Shown: positions 27,509 through 37,279 of the stretch, in pieces
How the letters are laid out: each line of letters starts with the position of its first letter
How positions within the stretch are numbered: position 1 is the stretch's first letter
NCBI RefSeq assembly: GCF_004293625.1
Contig: NZ_CP033040.1
Coordinates: forward strand, 124,001 to 188,000
Origin: Thiomicrorhabdus indica
GTDB lineage: Bacteria > Pseudomonadota > Gammaproteobacteria > Thiomicrospirales > Thiomicrospiraceae
Reading direction: 5' to 3'
DNA length: 64,000 nt
Program-made: the position numbers and the translations under genes
Notes under the pieces: model-generated
What the model was told of the DNA's origin: nothing
Database searches by the model: none
What the model saw: only the letters and a program-made list of their open reading frames with translations

Positions 27509-29056
27509 CTAATTTCTCTTTTTAAGATAGCGCTCCCAGTAACGATGTTGTTCAGTCAGTTTGGCTGACATTTCACGCGATTCAGCCGCTTTGTCAAAGT
27601 GGTTATCCATTAAGCGAGTTTGATCTTTGATTAAACTGGATAGATTGGCAGTATTTGAACGAATATCAGCGAGTTTGCGATCAATGCGATTCATGACTCG
27701 TTTGAAATCTTTGTAAAAACTCTTGAATTCTTCAGATTCCAAATAGCGTAATGTCGCCTCTTCGGCAGGAAATTCATCTTGTAACAGCTCATTCATACGA
27801 TTAACCACCAACATATAGCCAGTACGTTGGTCACTATTAACATCACGCGCTTTGCGTTCTAATTGTTTGGAGCGGACTAAAAGGGCTCTTGAGAGTTTTT
27901 CATCACTGGTAAAGTAACTGGAGTATTCTTTTTGTTCCAAAGCATGAGCTTCATTATTTGCCTGCTGGACTTGTTCTGCGAAAGGGTAGGCAATCACAAA
28001 ATCGTTATAGGCATCAATTGTTCCAATGTCGTCTGCTATTTGGAATGCACGTTTATGCAGGCTTTTTAAAGCATCGCGTGATTGTTCAGAATTTGGATAC
28101 GTTTTTAAAAACCACTGATAACCGGCGATGTTGTTTTCATTTTCAGTTAACTGGTAAATTTTAGCGATGGCCTCTTTGGCTTGAGTAGACTCTGGAAATT
28201 CTGCAATAAAATCAGAATAGCTTTTTATGGTGTTTTGTTTACTTGCCAATGCAAATAGGTTGTTGAACACATTACTATCACGACTTTTATCGTAGGGAGA
28301 GACCTCTTTAAGGTATTTTAGATAGGCGGTTGTTGTATTTTGTGCTTTTGCCGTGTTGTAGGCTTTATCAACCAAAACAGTCAAAGCTTTATGAGCGTCT
28401 TCTTTAAAACTAGAGTCCCCATAAGACCGAATAAAGTGGTCATATGCTTGTAGGGTATTTTTTTGTTTTGCCTGCTCAAACAGTGCTTTGTCTTTCTGGC
28501 GAATTTTTTGTGCTTTGATTTGGTTGGCTTTTTTATTGATTGCAATCACACTATCAAAAGTAGGTCCCGCCACACAGCGGACGGGTGCGGTATGGTGCAT
28601 AGCGCCCGAAGAGCGTTCACCAGTATTATGCCAACGTTTAACAAAGCCATCTTCACTGGGTCTATTAACTCGGTAAGAGATTGTGGTGGGCGTTGATGTC
28701 CAATAAGCGAGTGACGATGGATTCGAAAATTGGCGTCTAAAGTCAAAGATGCTTCTTAATTCTGCATCGTTCGGGACTCTAAAATTTTTATATTTACCAA
28801 TGTGTAAATTTTTACAATAGTCCTGTGCTTCTGAAAATTTCAACTGTTCGTTTGGCGCGCTTATCCAAGCACGAGGGCCATCTTGTGTATGTTTCGTGTT
28901 TTCCCAAATCAAGCCGGTCCAAGTATCCACCACAAAACCTTTTAAAAGGTCACGTTCAACTCGCTCGTTTTCAACTGTTGATTGAATTCCTGCTTGAACT
29001 TGAGTTGCAAGAAGCGTTAGCAGTGAAATATATGTAGCTGTATTCATCGAAATCAT
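27509..29056 (-). CDS. Exported DUF1566 protein with helical repeats
   Basis: A 515-residue exported protein. After a signal peptide (about 1-22) comes a DUF1566 / Lcl-type lectin-like domain (about 40-165) with the usual DTWTGLIWE, FRVPNDAELRSIFDF and AYWTST motifs. Then there are several ~35-residue repeats of the form Y..F...YP.S..A..A (about 190-370), resembling TPR-like tol-pal repeats, and a charged coiled coil at the C-terminus (about 385-515). Function is unknown. It lies 30 bases after the exported gene at 29087-30619, so the two probably form an operon and act together in the envelope. Confidence 0.75.
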   Translation of the reverse strand: MISMNTATYISLLTLLATQVQAGIQSTVENERVERDLLKGFVVDTWTGLIWENTKHTQDGPRAWISAPNEQLKFSEAQDYCKNLHIGKYKNFRVPNDAELRSIFDFRRQFSNPSSLAYWTSTPTTISYRVNRPSEDGFVKRWHNTGERSSGAMHHTAPVRCVAGPTFDSVIAINKKANQIKAQKIRQKDKALFEQAKQKNTLQAYDHFIRSYGDSSFKEDAHKALTVLVDKAYNTAKAQNTTTAYLKYLKEVSPYDKSRDSNVFNNLFALASKQNTIKSYSDFIAEFPESTQAKEAIAKIYQLTENENNIAGYQWFLKTYPNSEQSRDALKSLHKRAFQIADDIGTIDAYNDFVIAYPFAEQVQQANNEAHALEQKEYSSYFTSDEKLSRALLVRSKQLERKARDVNSDQRTGYMLVVNRMNELLQDEFPAEEATLRYLESEEFKSFYKDFKRVMNRIDRKLADIRSNTANLSSLIKDQTRLMDNHFDKAAESREMSAKLTEQHRYWERYLKKRN

Positions 29057-29086
29057 TGTCAGTCCCTTAGATCGCGTTTGAATTTT

Positions 29087-30619
29087 TTATTGTGGTTTTA
29101 AATTTTGGTAGTAATTTTTTTGGTCAATGCCTATCGAGCCAAAAATGTTAACCGCAGACTTAAAAGCGGTAGAGTTGATGCCGTATTTATTAAATAAAGT
29201 TTCAAAAATGAGATCCGCGTTCAGTCCATTTAGTTTATGGATCTTTTTGGCGGTGTCTAAATCTTTCTTTTCAAGCGCTAGAATTAAGGTATTTTCAAGC
29301 CTTTGAGCATTAGGTAAGTTCTTAAGAGCGATAGCTGAAATCGTCGGATTTTGTTGTTCTATTCCAATTAGCAATAGCTTTCTATATTCACTGCTATTTA
29401 GTTGCTTTTGCTGAATATCTCTCAGAACTATATCCGAAATGCTTGTATTCTTTTGTTTGATACCTATTTGAAGCAGTTTTGCATGTTCAATGTCTTTTGG
29501 TTGCTTTTGCAACATTGTTTGAACAGCCTTAATCATTCCAGCTTGTGTTACACGATAAATGTCATCTGATGAAATTTTCGCACCTCTCGAAATATAAAAT
29601 AAAACACGACGTTCATTTTTTGCTTTTATTGCTTCGCGTAGTTGGTTTTTCAGGTCGTCATTTGCTTGCTTGGCTGCTAAATTCTGACCGCCTATGTTGG
29701 CAAAAACAGCGGCTGTTTTTGTGTATTTTTCTTTTAGGTGAGGTCTTCGTTTACCATAGCGTTCAGCTTGAGTTTTAACTTCACGCAATGCGTGGTCTAT
29801 GTTTTTATCAATGGTTTTTAAGTTGGTTACCGCTACTTCCAAGAATCTGGCGTAACCATCAATTTCTCTGGGGCTTGATTCTATAAGATAGGACTTTAAT
29901 ACATCGGAATGTGGCTTAGCACCAGCATCAACTAAAACTTGTGCTGCTTTTGTGCGCGCCTCAAACCCTTTTTTCATATCTTGCATGCCGTTTAAAACTT
30001 CATTTAATATCATTGAAGCATCTACCCCAGATGCTAATAGAATTTTTAAGCCATCAAGAGAAATGCTATGAGTCTGATATCTTCCAGCTAAATCAGCATA
30101 AGTTTTGACCAAGTCCTTACTACAGTCCTTAAAATTGATTTTGTCTTTTAAAAACAGCATGGTTTCTGTAGTCGATTTAATCTCTTTTTCAAGAGATTGA
30201 TTTGTATTGTAGTACTGAACCTTGAAGGCATTTCTAAGAACATCACATTTGGGAACAGAGCGCCCGTAACGATGTTCTAGAAATATCGCTTTATCAAAGC
30301 CACCATATTCATAAAGTAATTGAAATGACCGGTAGTCTTTAACATGTCGTGTTAGGGTTCCAAATAAGGCTTTTTCCGTTGGGAAGGCCCCTTGCCGAAG
30401 AAGTTTAAGTGCAGTTTGGTATTCATCTTTCGATGTTTTGGGGCTAAATAGATTTTCAAGTTCATTATCAAGTTCTTTCTGACTTTTTGTCGTTGGCAAG
30501 TCAATTTTAATTTGAGGGGGAAAAAACTCTTTGACTGGTAGCTGGCTGGCAAATGCATAACTGTTGGAAAGTATCAGGGTAAATAAAACGGCTTTGATGG
30601 AGTTTAATTTCATGTTCAT
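29087..30619 (-). CDS. Exported helical-repeat protein of unknown function
   Basis: A 510-residue protein with a signal peptide (about 1-25, NSYAFA-SQ). The rest is almost wholly alpha-helical. Sections such as GLKILLASGVDASMILNEVL and AAQVLVDAGAKPHSDVLKSY look like degenerate ankyrin-like repeats, and paired repeats near 385-440 both contain the pattern LL.IGI.Q.N..IS. I do not recognise a family. It is first in an operon with the DUF1566 gene. Neither gene contains the ACCGGCCGGT palindrome, within a 7-kb stretch lacking it (26.8-33.9 kb). Confidence 0.6.
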   Translation of the reverse strand: MNMKLNSIKAVLFTLILSNSYAFASQLPVKEFFPPQIKIDLPTTKSQKELDNELENLFSPKTSKDEYQTALKLLRQGAFPTEKALFGTLTRHVKDYRSFQLLYEYGGFDKAIFLEHRYGRSVPKCDVLRNAFKVQYYNTNQSLEKEIKSTTETMLFLKDKINFKDCSKDLVKTYADLAGRYQTHSISLDGLKILLASGVDASMILNEVLNGMQDMKKGFEARTKAAQVLVDAGAKPHSDVLKSYLIESSPREIDGYARFLEVAVTNLKTIDKNIDHALREVKTQAERYGKRRPHLKEKYTKTAAVFANIGGQNLAAKQANDDLKNQLREAIKAKNERRVLFYISRGAKISSDDIYRVTQAGMIKAVQTMLQKQPKDIEHAKLLQIGIKQKNTSISDIVLRDIQQKQLNSSEYRKLLLIGIEQQNPTISAIALKNLPNAQRLENTLILALEKKDLDTAKKIHKLNGLNADLIFETLFNKYGINSTAFKSAVNIFGSIGIDQKNYYQNLKPQ

Positions 30620-30804
30620 TATCCGATTCTCAATAGTTTTAATTTAATTATGGACCGAGTTAGTAAGGCTTTTGTTGCTGGGAAATTGTATTGACAATTG
30701 AAGTTGTGAATTGATAGCTCATATATCAGATCTTTGATCTAAAATTTTTAGAAGAATGTGAAACGATTTTTAAGCTGATTTTATACAAAATAATAATATA
30801 AAGT

Positions 30805-31575
30805 TTATATTTTTATGTATTTCCAACCACTATTCATGCGTTCAGCCATTGCATCAACAGCTGGCTTTTCTGAATTGACTTGATCAATGATTTTTAAATA
30901 GGGTGAACTACTTTGACGAGCTCGGTATAACGATCGTTGGCAGGCGTATAAGTTCAGTGAGGGGTATTGTTCGGCGAGAGCTTTCAATTGACTACTATAT
31001 GGGTTGTTAATATCGTACATATAAACCCCCTTGTAGTTAGTGATTACATCGACTTCGATTAACTCATTGGATTCATTCTCAGAGTAGATTTGCATAATTT
31101 TTTCAATCGCTGCCATATGCTTAATTGGATCATCGGAATCTACGTGAATCATAAATTTAGAGCGATTTTGGTTAAGCGAAAAGGCATCTGTTGTCTCAGG
31201 CAGAAATTGTGTTGTAGGCGTTAAAACTTGGTTGTGCCAAACCTGGCTGGCACCGAAAACACCAATAATGGCACCAAAGAAAATTCCTGTTACGCCGGCC
31301 GCAATTATAGGAATAGGTTTCCAATAAGAAGCTTTTCTGTAGTTTGAATATTGTTTTTTGGCAGAAAAAGCTGGCTCAGGAATGTTTAATGTGTCGTAAG
31401 CATGAGGCACAAGCTGTTTCAGATATTTGTAATCGTGCAGCTTATTCCTTAGTTCAAGGTTTGAGGAGATTTTTTCTTCGAATGCTCTCTTCTCTTCTTC
31501 ACTGAGCTGGTCATCCAAATAAGGATGAATTAACCATTCGTCTGAATTCGATAAGGTGGTTTGTTTTGTCTCCAT
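30805..31575 (-). CDS. Transmembrane anti-sigma factor with C-terminal DsrE-like domain
   Basis: A 256-residue membrane protein. Residues about 1-85 are an anti-sigma-type cytoplasmic part (WLIHPYLDDQLSEEEKRAFE, then ELRNKLHDYKYLKQLVP) without the HX3CX2C zinc site. One transmembrane helix follows (about 93-118, IPIIAAGVTGIFFGAIIGVF). The periplasmic part (about 135-256) aligns by eye with DsrE-family proteins: FMIHVDSDDPIKHMAAIEKI, a NPYSSQLKALAEQYP segment, ACQRSLYRARQ and a final GWKYIKI, as in COG1416. ATG 31575 is chosen over TTG 31599. It follows the ECF sigma gene by 42 bases. A fused DsrE sensor on an anti-sigma factor is unusual; the fusion is my reading. Confidence 0.75.
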   Translation of the reverse strand: METKQTTLSNSDEWLIHPYLDDQLSEEEKRAFEEKISSNLELRNKLHDYKYLKQLVPHAYDTLNIPEPAFSAKKQYSNYRKASYWKPIPIIAAGVTGIFFGAIIGVFGASQVWHNQVLTPTTQFLPETTDAFSLNQNRSKFMIHVDSDDPIKHMAAIEKIMQIYSENESNELIEVDVITNYKGVYMYDINNPYSSQLKALAEQYPSLNLYACQRSLYRARQSSSPYLKIIDQVNSEKPAVDAMAERMNSGWKYIKI

Positions 31576-31617
31576 TTTTGAATTCCACTCGACTTTCAAT
31601 TTCTAACAGTGATTAGC

Positions 31618-32205
31618 TTAAGCATGATTTTGCTTAAAAGGAATGATTTTCTGTTGTTTTTGTGAGCTTGGATGAATCGAGTTTTGTAATAAACGTTCTC
31701 TTAATTTTTCCCTTGCCCGTGATAGTCGGCTCATCACTGTTCCGATAGGTGTATCAGTAATATTACTAATTTCTTGGTAGCTAAATCCTTCTAAGTCGGC
31801 AAGTAACAAGGTTTCTTTTTGTTCAAAAGGTAACTTTTGAATGGCAATTTGCAGTTGATCGTTTTTTTGTTGTTCGATGACTAACTGTTCACTGCTTTGT
31901 GTTGAAAATAGCATGGTATCCAATGCACTTTCATCGGTTATTTGCCAGCGTTTTTTGTATCTCATATCATCTAAATAACAATTTCGCATAATCACAATTA
32001 ACCATTGTTTGCTTTTTTCAGGCTCTTTTAATGAATCAAATCGCTCAAGTGCCTTTAAAAAAGTTTCTTGAACTAAATCTTGTGATTCATGGCAATTCCC
32101 ACTCCATGCAAACGCAATTCTATAGAGTGACGAATAGTGTTCGGTCATTGCTATTTGAATGGTTTCAGCTGTGGTTTTTTTTGATTTTGAAAACAAAAAA
32201 CTCAT
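31618..32205 (-). CDS. ECF-type RNA polymerase sigma factor
   Basis: A 195-residue sigma-70 family factor with only regions 2 and 4. Region 2 shows LYRIAFAWSGNCHESQDLVQETFLKAL and the RYKKRW end (parts DLVQETFLKAL and WLIVIMRNCYLD are diagnostic). Region 4 has LPFEQKETLLLADLEGFSYQ and GTVMSRLSRAREKLRERL. ATG 32205 has AAGGAAG upstream; the longer frame to 32250 lacks one. It is first in the sigma/anti-sigma operon and divergent from the secreted DsrE gene, the most likely target along with itself. Confidence 0.9.
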   Translation of the reverse strand: MSFLFSKSKKTTAETIQIAMTEHYSSLYRIAFAWSGNCHESQDLVQETFLKALERFDSLKEPEKSKQWLIVIMRNCYLDDMRYKKRWQITDESALDTMLFSTQSSEQLVIEQQKNDQLQIAIQKLPFEQKETLLLADLEGFSYQEISNITDTPIGTVMSRLSRAREKLRERLLQNSIHPSSQKQQKIIPFKQNHA

Positions 32206-32695
32206 AAAACTTCCTTGCTTGATAAACGCTGATAGTGCCAAGTCTTTCATTCAGTACGACGTTTATTGAGGCGGCGATTTTATCGCACCTTTTTTAAAGA
32301 GCAAGTGATGATAAGGTATTGAAGTTAAGTTAAGTACTTTTTTGTGTTTACTAAATGCATCATATACAAGTAACCTATTTTTCTAAAAATCTCCCGTGAA
32401 ATAAAGGGTTGAATAGCTTTTGAACTAGGCTTGAAAATCCATGTAAATTAAAAGGCTATTCAAATTAATTATTTAACAATCAATTTATTTAGTGCGAGTT
32501 TATGGAATAAAAACAGTGAGTAATTCGTTTTTATAATAGAGTCTGTTTAAATTTGCTTGCAAAAAGTAATGAAGCCATGAGTTGGACGATTTGGGATAAT
32601 TTTGCACTGATTTGGATAGGCTCGTTTCACTTCGTACAGTTAAAGGGTTTGTTTTTACGACCTTTACTGAGATTTTTTACTTAAGGAGTATTTCT
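32206..32695. promoter_or_regulatory. Divergent regulatory region between the sigma operon and the DsrE gene
   Basis: 490 bp without a credible gene. A TATAAT (32532-32537) could be a -10 element for the DsrE gene, but no good -35 is seen. A short hairpin GCGAT/ATCGC followed by CTTTTTT lies near 32272-32297. AAGGAG (32683-32688) is the ribosome binding site of the DsrE gene. I could not identify a shared ECF promoter motif by eye. Confidence 0.4.
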
Positions 32696-33178
32696 ATGGG
32701 TGGATTGATGAAATACCAAGATCATTTAACGCAGGTGTGGATGATTTTAGTATTAACCCTGTCTCTAATGTTTACAAACTCTGCTCTTGCAGCTCAAGCA
32801 GAACTTCCATTGCCGGATACGTTTGCGGATCATAAAGTTGTTTTGCAAATTAGTGATCCAGATCCATTTAAACAACGATTGGTGTTGAATGTTGCAACAA
32901 ATTTACAGCGTTATTATGGCGCGAGTAATGTTGATATTGAGGTAGTTGCTTTTGGGCCTGGATTGCGTTTGATGATGGAAGGTAATCCTTACTCGGATCG
33001 AATTAAAAATTTGGCGACTTTGGGAGTGCGCTTCAGTGGTTGCGAAAATACACTCGCGCACATGACAAAAATTTTAGGAAGAACTCCTGAATTACAAGAA
33101 GTCGTGACCAAGGCTCCTGCAGGTGCGGGGCGTATTCTGCAATTAAATGCCGCTGGTTGGCAAATTTTGAAACCTTAG
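32696..33178 (+). CDS. Secreted DsrE-family protein
   Basis: A 160-residue protein with a signal peptide (about 1-35, ending NSALA-AQAE) and one DsrE-like domain: HKVVLQISDPDPFKQRLVLN, IEVVAFGPGLRLMMEGNPYS, FSGCENTLAHMTK and a C-terminal LQLNAAGWQILKP. DsrE-family proteins handle protein-bound persulfides or related small sulfur species; the Cys in SGCENT is the conserved one. ATG 32696 has AAGGAG 7 bases upstream; the frame extends earlier to 32612 without a ribosome site. It is divergent from the sigma factor whose anti-sigma partner has a similar domain, and is followed by a porin. Confidence 0.85.
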   Translation: MGGLMKYQDHLTQVWMILVLTLSLMFTNSALAAQAELPLPDTFADHKVVLQISDPDPFKQRLVLNVATNLQRYYGASNVDIEVVAFGPGLRLMMEGNPYSDRIKNLATLGVRFSGCENTLAHMTKILGRTPELQEVVTKAPAGAGRILQLNAAGWQILKP

Positions 33179-33344
33179 AGTGGTATTGCTCGTGATGTTG
33201 GTAGCTCTTAGCTCTGAGCGCTTTTGATTACGACATTGTTAAGCCACAACAGAGTGAAATTTGAATTTTAAACGCGTTTTATTACAAATCATTTTATAAA
33301 AAATCATAAGAAAAAATAGCGCATAAATCTTTTAGAGGAAAAAA

Positions 33345-34616
33345 ATGAAAAAGAGATTCAACCTTAGTTTGATTGTTCCTGTCTCCTTATCCGCAGTGTT
33401 CATGGCTTCGAATGCTATGGCTGCTAACTGGTTGATGCTACAAGGCACAGAGCCAGAGCATCAGGCACCTGCAACAAAATTGTGGGGGTTTGTACAGGCG
33501 GAATATATTAAAACTGACGACACCAAACTACCCAATGGTAATTCGGCTGCCTTTAATCAGATTGCACCGCAACTGGATACCGCTGATAGCTTCAATGTTA
33601 AGCGTGCTCGAATTGGGGTGCGCGGAAATAACTTACTGCTAGATTCAAAGGTAAATTATTTCTTATTGGCCGAGTTTGGGAATAACGGCCTGACCACAGG
33701 CGGTAACGCATCAAGAGGACAATTAACCGATGCGAGTGTAACTCTTAACCATATTCCTGGTGCCAGAGTTCGAGTGGGTCTATTTAAAACCCCAGGAAGC
33801 GAAGAGGGAATGCAAGCCGTTGCCGTGGCGAATTACATTAATTTTAGTAATGTTACAGACCGCATTTTAAACGAACGCTATTTTGAAAATTCGGTGGGTA
33901 ACACTGGGCGTTCTGCACCGGCCGGTGCATTCCGAGATACAGGTGTGCAGGTGTTTGATACGTTTAATTATGGTGATTGGTCTCATACCTACGCGTTAAT
34001 GTATGGGAATGGCTATGGCGTTGAGATGAGTGATAACGATAGCCATAAGGATGTTTATGCGTATTTATCGACTGAAAAACATTTCAGCAAAAACCGTGGT
34101 GGTCGCAGCGACAGTATGAAGTTTTATGTTTGGCACCAAAATGGTAAGCGAACTCTCAATGATGTCGGAACGGTCGACCGCAAAAGAACGGGGTTAGGTG
34201 CGACTTATTTTGACGGAACTTTCCGTTTAGGCGCGGAATATGTCACAGCAGACGGAATGATTTATGGTGGTACCAGTGGTGCGGGTGTTCCGGATGACGG
34301 CGCAACCTTTAGTGTGTTACCTGACGAAAAAGCGAAAGGATATTATCTGGATCTTGGTTATAGAGTGATTCCAAGCTTAGAACTGAATGTTCGCTATGAC
34401 ATGCTTGATAGTGCGACAGAAACGGCAAGTTTGCATCGCGAGTTTCAAACGACCACGCTTGGTATGCAGTATTTTGTCAATAAAAAAACAACGCTGCGTT
34501 TGAATTATGAGTTGCGTGATATTGATGCGCCAGATTTACCTAGCACAGCACCTGTTCATAAAGTTTTAGAATCGATCGATGATCGAATCTCTGCGCAGGT
34601 GAGTGTGCATTTTTAA
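33345..34616 (+). CDS. Outer-membrane porin, OprO/OprP-like
   Basis: A 423-residue beta-barrel porin. The signal peptide ends SNAMA-ANWL. FNVKRARIGVRGNNLLLDSK and ARVRVGLFKTPGSEEGMQA match the phosphate-selective porin O/P pattern; alternating amphipathic strands continue to the C-terminal AQVSVHF, ending in the Phe needed for barrel assembly. AGAGGAAAAAA precedes the ATG. Anion specificity is suggested by family, not proven. It lies 166 bases after the DsrE gene and ends at a rho-independent terminator. The palindrome at 33917 encodes APAGA. Confidence 0.85.
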   Translation: MKKRFNLSLIVPVSLSAVFMASNAMAANWLMLQGTEPEHQAPATKLWGFVQAEYIKTDDTKLPNGNSAAFNQIAPQLDTADSFNVKRARIGVRGNNLLLDSKVNYFLLAEFGNNGLTTGGNASRGQLTDASVTLNHIPGARVRVGLFKTPGSEEGMQAVAVANYINFSNVTDRILNERYFENSVGNTGRSAPAGAFRDTGVQVFDTFNYGDWSHTYALMYGNGYGVEMSDNDSHKDVYAYLSTEKHFSKNRGGRSDSMKFYVWHQNGKRTLNDVGTVDRKRTGLGATYFDGTFRLGAEYVTADGMIYGGTSGAGVPDDGATFSVLPDEKAKGYYLDLGYRVIPSLELNVRYDMLDSATETASLHREFQTTTLGMQYFVNKKTTLRLNYELRDIDAPDLPSTAPVHKVLESIDDRISAQVSVHF

Positions 34617-34669
34617 TGGATAAAACGCGGCTAGTGTCTTCTTGATTCTAACGCGTGTATTTTTCGAAG

Positions 34670-34700
34670 CCTCCGCATGCAAGTTTGTGCGGGGGTTTTT
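34670..34700 (+). terminator. Rho-independent terminator after the porin
   Basis: CCTCCGCA (34670-34677) pairs with TGCGGGGG (34688-34695) with one G-U pair, followed directly by TTTTTG. It overlaps the upstream open frame of the chemoreceptor and so argues that the latter starts further down. Confidence 0.85.
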
Positions 34701-34732
34701 GTTTTTGTGATTTGCGTTTTTTAATCCGTCAC

Positions 34733-37189
34733 ATGAACGTATTTTTGGGAGTGACTATTTTGAAAAGTATTTCTGCAAAACTATTAATCAGAATGTTGAT
34801 TGTCAGTATGACGGGAATGGTGATTGGTTTGTTTGTGATTATGCAGGCAAGTTCCAAGTTGCATTATTCAACCGCCCAGAACTTGGTCAATCAAAAAAAA
34901 GAGTGGGCGGAATCTTTGATTGATTCTAAAGTTCAAAATACTTTGAGTATTTTATTGAGCTCCATCAGCACGAACCCAGAATGGGGGGAATATTTTGTTA
35001 ATAAAGATGTTAAAGGTATGCACCAACTTGCCAACAAGCTAAGTGATTCCTTTGCAAGTAAAACCACAGCAAAAGGTTTGAATTTTGTTGCTTTTGATAA
35101 TGAAAATCGAATTTTTATGCGTAGTTTTAAACCTTTGCCAGATGCCGCTTTAGGAAAGAAAGCCCCCAGAAACTTTAGTGACCTACTTTCTGGAAAGCAA
35201 CCACTTCAAGCCAAAATTGATTTGTCTGGGGTGGGGTTATTTATTACCGCAAGTGTGCCGGTCTCTTCTCCAACAGATGACACAAAGATTGTCGGAGTTT
35301 TAGATATTCGTTCAGGGTTAGAATCGGTTGTTGAGGAGCTTTCTGCCAATGGCACCTATTTTTTAGCGGTCATTAATGAAAAAGGACTAGAGCGTTGGAA
35401 AAAAGGCAGTGAAAGTGACAAATTAGGCAGTTACTATCTTGCCAATAAGAAGTGGTTTTCCAGCAGTCAGGAGTGGTTTAAATCCGTTGATATTGACCAA
35501 TTGGTTCATGAAAAATTTATTAATTTAGATGATCGGTCAATGGTTTCTAAACCCATTTTGAATGGTCAGGGTGAAGTGGTTGGCCACTATCTAATTGGTT
35601 TAGATGAATCTCACCCAGATATGCTGAATGCCATGCAAGGGGTGAATCAAATCATTCTTCTTATGGTTATTTTGGTTGTTGTTCTGGTTGTTTTGCTATT
35701 AATCCTTTTAGCCTACAGTACACGAGTGATTGTGCAGCAGCCGATACAATCAATTTTGCAGGCGATTCGCAGTGTTCATGAATCCGGCCATTTTACAACC
35801 AATCTTCACAGTGATTCTAAAGATGAAGTGGGTGAAATGTTGCGAGCATTCAATGCATTGATGCAAAGAACAAACTCTGCTTTGCAAGAAGCGAACGCGA
35901 CAGTGGGTGCGATTGCGAAAGGAAACTTTACCAAGCGTATGGAGCAAGACTATATCGGTGACCTTCTGACTCTAAAAGAGGGGGTAAACCAGAGTGCGCA
36001 TAGCGTTGAATTTGTGATGACTGAATTGCAAAAAGTGATGCAAGGCTTAGTTGATGGTCAGTTTGATATTCGGATGAGTGATCAGGTTGCACAGAATTTT
36101 AGGGATGATGTGGATAAAGCGATGCATTCGATTCAAACAGTGATTCAGCAAGTGAACCAAGCGATGCAAGCAATGAATTTAGGCGACTTCAGCTCACGAG
36201 TAGAATGTGAGGCTCGTGGTGAATTACGTCGATTAGTGAACCATGTGAATGATTCGGTAAAAGCGATTGATTCTGCGATTTATGAAATCTTAGATGTCGC
36301 CTCTGCACAGTCACAAGGAGATTTAACACGCTCGGTCAATGGTGATTATAAAGGCCAATTAAATGAGCTTAAATTAGTGATTAATGCGTCAAACTCTCAG
36401 CTTAATGAGATTGTTATGAGTGCCATGCAAATTGCCAATCAGGTGAGTGGCGCTGCTGAAGAGGTGTCTTTGGGTGCAAATGATTTGAGTGATCAGGTTC
36501 AACAGCAAGCCGCTTCGGTGGAGCAAACTTCTGCGACTATGACACAAATGAATGTTGCGGTGCAAAACAACCGTGAGCATGTTGAAAAAGCCTCTGAAGA
36601 AGCCCAAAAGGTGAAAGAAAAAGTTGTGCATGGCAGTGAGGTTATGCAGCAGAACATTAACGCAATCAATGCTATTCAAGAGTCCAGTCATAAGATTAAT
36701 GATATTGTCGGCTTGATAGATAGTATTGCGTTCCAAACCAATTTGCTGGCTTTGAATGCAGCCGTTGAAGCGGCCAGAGCAGGGGAGCATGGTCGAGGAT
36801 TTGCGGTGGTTGCGAGTGAAGTTCGAGCACTGGCGCAAAAGTCTGCAGACGCTGCGAAAGAGATTACAGCTTTAGTGAATGAAAATACAGTGAGTATTGA
36901 ACAAGGTACGGAACTGACTCAACAATCAGGTGAGGTTTTACAACAGATTCATGCGTCTGTTGAATTGGTTTCTGACATGATTCAGCAGATTGATGATGCG
37001 ACTGCTGAGCAGGCGACAGGCATTGAACAAGTCCATAAAGCCATCGATTTGATTGATTCAGGGGCTCAGCAAAATGCGGCTTTGGTTGAGCAAACCAGTG
37101 CAGCGTCCGAAAGCCTTACAGAGCAAGCACAATCGCTCCGAGCTGATATGGGCAAATTCAAGACAAAAAACCTCCTGCCTTCATCTTAG
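34733..37189 (+). CDS. Methyl-accepting chemotaxis protein with Cache-like sensor and multiple HAMP domains
   Basis: An 818-residue transmembrane chemoreceptor. TM1 (about 20-40) and TM2 (about 305-330, [20 protein letters not shown]) enclose a large periplasmic sensor with a Cache-like pattern. Several HAMP-type units follow (about 330-560, marked by repeats such as [16 protein letters not shown] and LGDFSSRV). The signalling hairpin [20 protein letters not shown] leads into [23 protein letters not shown] 34733 has no ribosome site; TTG 34760 has GGGAG 8 bases upstream and is a real alternative. No CheA/CheW genes are nearby, so it feeds a system encoded elsewhere. Confidence 0.92.
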   Translation: MNVFLGVTILKSISAKLLIRMLIVSMTGMVIGLFVIMQASSKLHYSTAQNLVNQKKEWAESLIDSKVQNTLSILLSSISTNPEWGEYFVNKDVKGMHQLANKLSDSFASKTTAKGLNFVAFDNENRIFMRSFKPLPDAALGKKAPRNFSDLLSGKQPLQAKIDLSGVGLFITASVPVSSPTDDTKIVGVLDIRSGLESVVEELSANGTYFLAVINEKGLERWKKGSESDKLGSYYLANKKWFSSSQEWFKSVDIDQLVHEKFINLDDRSMVSKPILNGQGEVVGHYLIGLDESHPDMLNAMQGVNQIILLMVILVVVLVVLLLILLAYSTRVIVQQPIQSILQAIRSVHESGHFTTNLHSDSKDEVGEMLRAFNALMQRTNSALQEANATVGAIAKGNFTKRMEQDYIGDLLTLKEGVNQSAHSVEFVMTELQKVMQGLVDGQFDIRMSDQVAQNFRDDVDKAMHSIQTVIQQVNQAMQAMNLGDFSSRVECEARGELRRLVNHVNDSVKAIDSAIYEILDVASAQSQGDLTRSVNGDYKGQLNELKLVINASNSQLNEIVMSAMQIANQVSGAAEEVSLGANDLSDQVQQQAASVEQTSATMTQMNVAVQNNREHVEKASEEAQKVKEKVVHGSEVMQQNINAINAIQESSHKINDIVGLIDSIAFQTNLLALNAAVEAARAGEHGRGFAVVASEVRALAQKSADAAKEITALVNENTVSIEQGTELTQQSGEVLQQIHASVELVSDMIQQIDDATAEQATGIEQVHKAIDLIDSGAQQNAALVEQTSAASESLTEQAQSLRADMGKFKTKNLLPSS

Positions 37190-37279
37190 GCAAAGGGCTT
37201 GAGTGGTTGGACTTGAATGGGTTTGATTTTTAATTTTGGTCAAGCCCAACCAAAACCAAAACCAAGTTTTTGGTTAGTT

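Noticed and set aside
34655-34732. Upstream extension of the chemoreceptor
   Set aside because: It would be encoded by the porin terminator hairpin and gives an atypical Cys-rich N-terminus.
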